Shown here one piece after another: positions 55,989 through 64,000 of a stretch of DNA of 64,000 nt; position 1 is the stretch's first letter, and every line of letters begins with the position of its first letter. This stretch comes from Strongylocentrotus droebachiensis (Eukaryota; Echinodermata; Echinoidea; Camarodonta; Strongylocentrotidae), in assembly GCA_035222895.1 (NCBI GenBank), contig JAVYIG010002232.1, positions 1 through 64,000 on the forward strand, given 5' to 3'. The notes beneath the pieces were generated by a model, which had not been told where the DNA came from, did not search any database, and was given only the letters and a program-made list of their open reading frames with translations. Both the position numbers and the translations under genes were made by a program.

Positions 55989-56488
55989 TTAAAGGTAATA
56001 CAAAGTTTTTGGAAATATTGAAAATTAGGTGGAGAGTGATTCTTTACAGTTTTGATATGTTTGGATGTATTATAAGCACTAGAAAATTTTGCCCCTAAAA
56101 CACTTCTGCTTTCGAGAAAAATGGAATATAAAAATGTCCCGGTGCTCCCGGTAAATTTTGATGAATTTCAAATAGCGCCTTTGACCGTACTATGGAAGCT
56201 GCGACCATGAAAATCTCAGAAAATGTAGTTATTTTGATATATAATTTCCAAACGGGAATAGCCAATCGGTCGATTTTAGCCAAGAAACAATGTTTTATAG
56301 CTTAATAAATATCTTGACCTTGAGAGGGAGCTATTCAACGAAAGAGTTTATTATTTACAATTTCATAACTTTAGACTCGATTTCAACCGCGACAACGATC
56401 ACTGAATATTGTAGGATCGCATATGCTTCCGATATGTTCATTTGAATCAAATTCATGACCCCATACCAAAACTTTGTATTACCTTTAA
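55989..56488 (+). mobile_element. TTAA-flanked MITE family A, copy 3
   Basis: TTAAAGGTAATACAAAG and CTTTGTATTACCTTTAA at the ends, 500 bp, with CGGTGCTCCCGGTAAAT and CAAACGGGAATAGCCAAT inside. Confidence 0.85.
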
Positions 56489-56499
56489 CAATCAACCTT

Positions 56500-57560
56500 T
56501 CGAGTGAAACATTGTCTTACTATTACTGTCCGACTGCCTTACTTCAATATCAAAACTATTATTAATGTTTCATGCAGATGCTGTCAACTCGGTTCTTTGG
56601 ACGGCAATGAAAGTATGTATTGATTAAACCATATTCCTGTGAGTTCAAATGTTGCCATTTTTTTAAATATCGCACAGGGATAAAGTTGTGTAACTATGGA
56701 GGAAACTGTGATATAGCAACAGATAGACATCGTATGCATATGCTTGTAAAAAGCACCTTTTCTAATGAAAGAAAATCTATTTTGTGGTTGTTTCGTGCTC
56801 TCGGTTAAAATCAAAAGTAGGAATCTGAGAAGCGTGAATCCGCAAAGATATAGCAGTAATACAAATGTATTTTGTATAATCTATCAAGCGTTGCGTACAC
56901 CAAAATATCGTCATGGATATATCCCAAAAGGCAACGCTCCATATGTAAAGATCTCAATGCCAGCACTTCAGAGCGACATTTTAAAGGGGTTATGTTCAAC
57001 CCTTCGCAGGCATATCCAAAGAACAGAAAATCTATTTTGATCCGTTTGGTTTTTCGTTTAAAATCTCAAGGCCATATAGAATACAAATAATAAGCATCGT
57101 ATTTAATAAAAGTCATCTTTAGTTTCTATGGATTGGTTCCGTCAATCATCTTCTATCCCTCACTCTTTTTCAAAACATTCAGTCTTCCGTGCACCTGCAA
57201 ATCTTTCCGTACCCTGGTACGATTCCTCAAGGCACATAAGGGCTTCCCCTAGTATGAACTGCTAGTGAAGGTAATATGTCCATTATCCCTTTCGCATATG
57301 TCTGTTTGTTCATTACTCATATCTTTCCCTGTGCGGCGTCCATGTGATGACGCAGCAGCACTGCGTCACAGACTGCCGCTATCTTGACGCACCATGTGAG
57401 TATGATACCATACAACACAAATTGAGTGCAAGATGATCAGTACAGGCATTGCTTTGAAATAGATATGTCAAATTATCAAATTATTTTATAAATGTGATCT
57501 TCCTTGCGTCTACCTTGCGTCTCTCTGGCTAATGCCCCTTGTTAATGAGGCGTCAGGGAC
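56500..57560. other. unique sequence, no gene seen
   Basis: A short perfect hairpin TGACGCAGCAGCACTGCGTCA lies near 57338-57360. No exon. Confidence 0.35.
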
Positions 57561-57564
57561 GGAT

Positions 57565-57650
57565 AACAATAATAATAATAATAATAACAATATTTATAAA
57601 GCGCAACATATCCATCTCTAAAGATGCTCAAGGCGCATACAAATAATTTA
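57565..57650 (-). repeat. LINE/SINE tail
   Basis: (AATAAT)n then TTTATAAAGCGC and GGCGC. Read on the minus strand this is a GCGC...TTGCGCTTTATAAATATTG tail followed by (TTATTA)n. Confidence 0.45.
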
Positions 57651-57659
57651 AATTAATAT

Positions 57660-59095
57660 TCAACATACTTAAGATTAAAGAAATATTAATATTAACTGCG
57701 TTAGTTTCCGCTGCAGTCTTTGTCGCACCATCTGGGAGTGGTATCCTGCAAAGAGTGAGTGCAAAATAAATATTTCTTTAAATTACAGGCATGTGATAAT
57801 TGATTCATAAGTTTAATTCGCGTAAGTAATGACGCAATCGAAATGACGCCTCGTGTTCAGCGTGTATTAAACGACCTTTAATCGTAAGACATGCGATTAG
57901 TTTCTGGTATGATTTTCTGAGTAACTTCTTTAACTTTTGTCTCTCAGCTATGACCGTGATATCAAAAAAATAATCAGCGTAATCATCAATTTTCTCAGGC
58001 TATATCGCGGGCAAACATATCTTGTGAAAAAAAAGGGATTGTAAAAATAGACCCATGTTTTTCTAGTCAAAGTGATTAATGAAAACATTATATATGGGTC
58101 TGGGGGGATAGTGAGGTTAACTGACGGGCAAGCCTATTTCAGGCTAATCGTGACATCAGATTGATCTCATTGTTGTTGTTTTTCCACCTGTGTTTTCTCG
58201 GATACAGTCATGTACCATTCTCGCATATGCCTCCGGCCTGAGTTTCAATCACACCGTCCCCGGACACTGTAAAAAATACCTACATCAGGTTAACGATTAT
58301 CATGGCTAAATAAACCTGACGGCTCTTCTCCCATTTAATGTAACATCAAACCCTCGTAAAATCAATGTTTCATTGAAGAGTGGGTCGTGAATGAAAACAA
58401 AAACAAAATCTGAACATGAAAGGGGGTCGGGGCAGCTTATACTGCAGGGACATAGACGTCATCCATGTTGATTCGAGATATATGTTTCAATTCATGTCAT
58501 TATACGCCAACATAAAATGGGCGACATTACACGTTTCAGACAGAATGATTGAAAGCTTGGCTTAATAACAGTCTACAGAAGATTAAGGAACTGGGACATC
58601 CATGTTTCATGAATGTAAATGGTACAACTGAATAATCAATCGCTCAATGTGCTAACCTGAATGCACAATTTAAGTTTTGAATGGCAATTAATGCAACAAA
58701 GTCTTTTTTAATGTTGCTGAATTAGTGAGGGGCGGGGTATTCAACGTAGGGCATATAGTGAGATTAAAAACACGAATTTTAAATCGTGATCAGAATATCA
58801 ATGTTTGAATCCGTGTGAATCCGAAAACTTACTAAATAGTGAGATTCTGAGCGCAATAAGACTTTCACTTTTTGTAATGGGTTGGGAGGGGGGGGGGGGC
58901 GTGTTAATGTTCCTAAAATTGCAAACTTGACCTTTCACATTGTCTCCATTAATCTTTGGCATTGTTTTCGTATTTCCCCTCACCTAATATTTGCCTTGGT
59001 AACAGTTTGAATTAGGCTATCATACTTCACGGGTATATGTATATGTGTATGTTATCCCATATTATTTTTCAGAGGATTCAGTGAATTTCTTGTCA
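57660..59095. other. unique sequence, no gene seen
   Basis: No element with defined ends and no convincing frame; one G-run at 58889-58899. Confidence 0.35.
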
Positions 59096-59099
59096 TTTC

Positions 59100-59450
59100 G
59101 ATTATAACAATAATAATAATGATAGTATTAATAATACTAATGATAGTGATGAGATGATGATGATGATATAATTACACTACTACTAATAATAATGATGGTG
59201 ATGATAATAATGATGATAGAATATTTACAATAATAATAATAATGGTGATAACAATAATGATAATAATGATGGTGATATTGATGATGATAATAATAATAAT
59301 AATAATACTAATGACAATAAAAAATAACAATAATAATAGTAATATTATTAATGATGGTGATGATAATAATGATAAGAATAGTACTGATGGTGATATAATT
59401 ATACTACTACTAATTATGATATAATATTTACAATAATAATAATAGTCTCA
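59100..59450. repeat. AAT/GAT-rich imperfect microsatellite
   Basis: About 350 bp of (AAT), (GAT) and TAC trinucleotides in irregular order, with ACTACTACTAATAAT-type phrases at about 59176 and 59402. Reads as Asn/Ile/Met/Asp runs in translation. Confidence 0.9.
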
Positions 59451-59459
59451 TCAGTATTA

Positions 59460-61480
59460 ATACTGTTCTCCCTGAGGGCCCTTCAATCGTTTTATTACCC
59501 CGGCTATAGCCGTGCTACCATGATTTCATGTTATAACTCCTGTATACTACATTATTGGTTTCGTTTGGTTTGAACAGAATATGGCCGGACTGCTCTATTC
59601 AGAGCCATCAATTTAATGATTCTGTTCTTCCTAGATGTCTAGATAACCTTTCCAGATAGCTTCTAGTCAGTTTTTTTTCTTCAATGTAATCGAATAACCA
59701 GTACTTTATCTTAAAAGGTATTAAAACTCTGCCTCCAATTGACTAGAGTTGGCGTTGCTTTAGATGACAACAGAATACATAAATGAAAATTCGTGAGGAA
59801 AAGTGGACACGTTTCACCAATATTATGACAATCTTTATTTATATGAGACGTTTTGATGATCACCCATCTAAATAAAGACACCTTTTCAATTCGATCAACA
59901 GTTTGTTATGTCACTGGCTCGCTAGGTCCATATAAAGATATGATCACTATCTACATTAAAACATACGGAATAAGCCTATTCAGCAACCTATATATACATG
60001 AACACATCTCATTTATTTTGGGGTATATTTGGTCCCATTAACTTATAGTTTACCGTCAACCCCTATAACTGTTGTAGCGCAACCTCAGTATTGTCTTTAT
60101 ATATTAAGCCACACCCACACACGATTCTGTATGCAGCCTAAAAATAAAAACCATCTATCGTTTTAAAGAACATAATGAATTGCAAATTGGTTGAGAAACC
60201 AATTTGCCATGGGTTCCGCGTAGCGAGGTCCTCAGCATAAACATCTATTGTAGAACTTTAGAAAAAAAGTGAAACGTACATGTACGTCACACAATGCCGT
60301 TTTATTTTTCGCCGTAGCGATTATTTTTAAAACCGTATCCCGCTTAATGTGTGAAAGAGCCTCCTTTTACCATGACTCTAATGTTGCTTAATATAGAACA
60401 TGTATGATATTCTTTTTTTATGATAATGTCCATTAGGGTGATCACGTGATTAAGGGTAATGCGTACGAGAGTGAACTAAAATTTCACTCTGCTAGACAAA
60501 TATAAAAGCAAATTGAACAAAGATGAATATAAGTAGCAAAACGAATTTACATTGGCTAAAGCATAAATATACCACTCTTTTCAGGATAAGTACATTACCA
60601 TTTTTTTTTTTAAATAACGACCTCAAAGAACCTAGTTATTGCACTTCTTTTTATATACTTTCTATATTTATATTAACTTTATATAGTCAGTGAGTTATAA
60701 TGTAAATGATTTTTATCCTCACCATAATTTCTTCTAAAAAAGTCTTGAGTCAGTCACGTTAAAAAATGCATTGAAATGTCTTGTTTTAAGAACCAAGTCA
60801 TATCATGAAAGAAATGCCTGAAATATCAGATCAGACCCCGTTTCATAAAACTTACCGTTGTTGGTAACTGTGCCATTAAAAGTAACTTCCATGCAAACCT
60901 TGATTCGAATCTTGAATCTAGAATTCATATTTATTTCCACCATCATGACAATATGAACAAAAATAAAATATGGAATATCATACCAGATAACGATATAAAA
61001 ATTACATAAACGTAAAAGCATTCAAAATATGAAGAAAATATGAAAGTATAAACTATAGTACAGATGGAAAATGGTTTGATTGAGCGTTGGATAATGTTGC
61101 CATGGCAGTAAATATTGGTTGTTCAGTTTTATGTAACGGGGTCCAGATATGACATCTTGAAATGATAACATCTGTTGTTATGAAGAGAGAAAGAATCCTC
61201 TCTCTCTATTTTTAACATTCTTCATTTCACCTTTTCGGAGTAAATGGACAGGTACTGATGGACGGACGGAAGTAAAATCTTATCAATCTAATAGACATAC
61301 ATGATATGCACGCTAGGATTTACGTCTCTGCAGCCGATCTGATTTTATAAATTTCACCCTTTTAGTTTCTATGGCGCCTTATACCCACTCAAGAAGCTGC
61401 TTTTAACAGTTCTCACTAAAGCTGTAAAACTTAATGGCCATACAGGCCATAAAGCTTTAAGGGAGAGTGACCCAGTTGCC
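59460..61480. other. AT-rich unique sequence, no gene seen
   Basis: Only short frames. A small perfect hairpin lies at 60186-60211 (GCAAATTGGTT, loop GAGA, AACCAATTTGC). Confidence 0.4.
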
Positions 61481-61484
61481 CTAA

Positions 61485-61690
61485 TGCCAGAATGACTTTT
61501 GAAGGATTCGGCGGGAAACGGTGGGAGCAGGCTGTAATCACCAGCGCTGGACCGCGGAGGATTTCGGCGGAGAGCCTGCAGTATTACTTTCCAGCCAAGT
61601 CGTGGGCTTTAATACGAATCTCGGCGAGGTGGCCCATCTTCCCTAATCGTCCCTGTTTAACTCACTGCATAAACATGAGGGCATGAATGG
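61485..61690. other. GC-richer unique segment
   Basis: Contains GGATTCGGCGGGAAACGG and GGATTTCGGCGGAGAG, both with E2F-like TTCGGCGG cores, and CTGTAATCACCAGCGCTGG. Not repeated in the window. A plus-strand frame of 64 codons (61492) is open, but no domain is recognised. Candidate regulatory element or exon, unproven. Confidence 0.25.
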
Positions 61691-62235
61691 ATAGGTACTT
61701 CGTTCTATCTGTCATACATGCAAATCCACCTCATCCATAATGGATCAGTGCTTATGATAGGTAACAAAGCAGGCAGCAGACGTTCGTCGAGCCGCGGGAA
61801 ATCCGTCTGAAATCAGCCGAGAAGTTCATTCACATACGTGAAAATCTCGTTTTTTTAAGAAATGTTATTACGTAAGAATATTTAGCCGGTAAACTGATAA
61901 CAAATAGTTATAATATGAAGTTAAAAGTGGCCTTCAAAATAAAATGGCACAAAACAAAGTATTTAAGAAGCTATTGCAGGTTTTCCTTGATTAATGAATG
62001 GTATAATTCGACAATTAAATGTAAGGGCAGTATCAACGTTCACAGCTATTGCCCTCGAGACCGGAAGGTCGACGGCGTATTTGGACACGAGGAGTAGGTG
62101 CCCCTCCCCCCCGGTCTCACATCGAATGGTGAAAAAGAAATGAGAAAAGTAAAGAGGAGAGAGAAGGAAAAGGAGAGGCGACGTAACACGGAATTGATTC
62201 CTGCCACCTCCGCACCCTCACCCACGACTTTACCC

Positions 62236-62253
62236 TCTACACACACACACACG

Positions 62254-62297
<44 letters not shown>

Positions 62298-62312
62298 TGC
62301 ACGCACGCACGA
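62236..62312. repeat. (CA)n microsatellite
   Basis: An interrupted CA run with GCACGCAC variants at the edges; the frames across it read Thr-His or Cys-Val repeats. Confidence 0.95.
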
Positions 62313-62459
62313 TCACCATGTGTTAGAGACCGGAGCCCCCTCCCCTTCGATTGGCTGGAAATACGCTACGCCATCGATGAAGAAGGTGGTGTTTGTAGAC
62401 TACAAGCATCTTATAAAAGCTTATCAAGACAACAACGATAACAAAATAGAATAGATAAT

Positions 62460-63530
62460 TCACTCACGTTTAAACACTCATGATTGCTTATTGATACGAC
62501 CAATTCAGTGCTGACATCACACCGAAAACGGAAACTAGCTGAGATGCTTTAACTTCCAAATATGAATACAAATGAGCATTCTGCTCTAAAAAAAAGAAGA
62601 AGGATAGTATTAACTTTAACAAATTGCGTGATTAATAAATAATAGCCATCTCGTGAAATCATGACTGAAATATTGATTTATGCTATCAGCCACAGTGCTT
62701 CATGAAAATTAGTTATTTTTCCTTTTCAATTGAGCGTGCTTTGTGTTTAAAATCGAAAGTTTGCCCGGAAAGAGCGGAATAAATCTAGATTTCTGCAATG
62801 GTTTGTAGGTCATAACCCTTTCGGCGGAAGACCGTGTGTAATCTGATTGATGTTAGCCCTGAAGGTGTTTATAATTATCGCCTAGTCTTTACCCATCACA
62901 CCCTCCGCGTATTGGACGAATAGCCTGGCATTGATTGAACACATCGTGTATCACTTATCCGGCTGTAAAGTGCATGGGTAAAGAGACAAAATGGCGCAGG
63001 CGAGGGTTTACAATATCGGCGCTTTGGTTAAATGATTGGCTTCCGATATTATGAAGGAATGTAGAAAACACTTCACGTGACATTTAGATTGTGATAACGT
63101 TTCGTCTGTAGCTATCTATCATAGTGCGAAACAGCTAACCCATCATCGAGGGAGGAAAGGACTTTAATTGATTTGTATTACGTGATTGATGCGTATTGCT
63201 AATCCTTCTGTCAAACTCATTTTCAATAGGTGCATGTCGTAAAAGGAGGTTTAGGATACATTATAAGTTCGGAAACTCGGATTTGACTCAATTTTTCCTG
63301 TAATATTCTCATTTCGTTCGCCTGTTTTCCAGCATATTTATTGAATCAGATGTGATTTATTGTGCTGAAGCAGATGTGAATAGTACAGTGACCCGGGAGT
63401 GGAATCCTTCATTACCGCCTTGCTATTGTAAAAAGGTGTATTCGCCTGTGCGGTGAATTATAATCTTAAAGTCTGTTAATGTTTAAACCAATAGTGTCCA
63501 TGGCACATTGATGAAACTATTATATGCCTT
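62460..63530. other. unique sequence, no gene seen
   Basis: No repeats with termini and no exon signals that stand out. Confidence 0.4.
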
Positions 63531-63574
63531 CTTATTGTTAAAGGGGTATTCCTTGACCAAACTGTCTCTCCTGT

Positions 63575-63705
63575 GAATCGAACCCGGGCCTTTGGCTCTG
63601 CTGGTACGCCAACAGTTGAGTTTTGGGTCATGCAGTTGCCTCGTGAAAGAATCTGTATGGAAACAATTGGAAAAAGTTGATTATGCAGCACGTAATAATT
63701 GGCTT
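63575..63705. repeat. decayed SINE piece and MITE C-like remnant
   Basis: 63575-63612, read on the minus strand, has GGGTTCGATTC, a B-box core. 63617-63705 is a diverged match to the start of family C (GGTCATGCAGTTGCCTCGTGAAAGAA, AAAAAGTTGATTATGCAGCA, ATTGGCTTGCAA). Both are too decayed to bound. Confidence 0.35.
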
Positions 63706-64000
63706 GCAATACGTGTACCAGCAGAAATGTGAAGCCATGGTACGGGAAAACACTGAAGGATGTTATCATGTCATCTATTAGGTCTTATATATTTATTTGT
63801 ATTTACGTATCTATTTCTTTAATTATTTTACATCTAAATATTCACAATATATTACAGCTATTTATATAGGCCTATATAGGGCTACACTAACATGCGACAT
63901 GAAAGTTAGGTCCAAGTATTACAGCTACATGTATTTCTCGTCATTTTTCGAACATGAGTGCGTTTGAAAGAACCTTCCCTTTCAGCTTGCATTTTGTGTA

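Noticed and set aside
63575..63615. tRNA-like B-box region
   Set aside because: GGTTCGATTC is present, but the flanking bases do not form a T-stem and no A-box lies at the right distance.

Overview
This window looks like intergenic or intronic DNA from an animal nuclear genome. It is AT-rich with no depletion of CpG, and it has no operon-like gene packing, no ribosomal RNA gene and no convincing multi-exon gene. The load of tRNA-derived SINEs with (ATT)n tails, CR1/L2-like LINE ends, Harbinger and hAT DNA transposons, many small TTAA-flanked foldback elements, and long GA, CA and poly-C tracts would suit a marine invertebrate deuterostome. A sea urchin is my best guess, but this rests on general character and not on a diagnostic gene.

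Layout. 0-2.4 kb: a triplicated AT-rich unit with GA microsatellites, a purine-rich tract and a CpG-rich patch with an NRF1-type palindrome. 2.4-8.8 kb: foldback elements, a tRNA-derived SINE, a decayed LINE C-terminus and TTAA-flanked MITEs; one MITE has an empty-site duplicate beside it and another carries a nested LINE tail with a 7-bp target duplication. 9.0-10.4 kb: a 5'-truncated CR1/L2-type LINE on the minus strand with a YADD reverse transcriptase motif and a frameshift. 11.0-11.4 kb: a hAT-type nonautonomous element that holds a broken C2H2 zinc-finger fragment. 13.5-16.3 kb: clustered MITEs. 17-18.6 kb: SINEs. 20-24.9 kb: microsatellites, tandem repeats and large foldbacks. 27.7-28.9 kb: two SINEs. 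30.5-31.0 kb: a foldback element with an 11-bp minisatellite. 31.1-32.3 kb: the only place with plausible spliced exons. 33.7-39.2 kb: MITEs, tandem repeats and a 754-bp element made of TTACGA-type repeats. 43.77-46.38 kb: a nearly complete PIF/Harbinger transposon with 14-bp perfect terminal inverted repeats, dense CGTA-core subterminal arrays, a transposase with a complete DDE triad and one late frameshift, and an inserted L1/Tx1-type LINE fragment. 47.8-51.8 kb: LINE and SINE ends and a recent 199-bp tandem duplication. 53.8-56.5 kb: MITEs and a hAT element with an exact 8-bp target duplication. 57-64 kb: mostly unique AT-rich sequence with microsatellites.

The recognisable coding DNA is almost all from mobile elements. 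The most interesting signals are: (1) at least eight different MITE families that all end in TTAAAG, some with their pre-insertion sites preserved in local duplications; (2) the Harbinger element with about 40 copies of a short CGTA/CGCA core in its left 490 bp, plus a related-looking array element at 36.0-36.8 kb; (3) a zinc-finger fragment inside a hAT-like element; (4) a LINE 3' hairpin preserved by compensatory changes between two copies; (5) an orphan exon candidate at 31.9-32.1 kb. All identifications come from reading the sequence; no database search was made.
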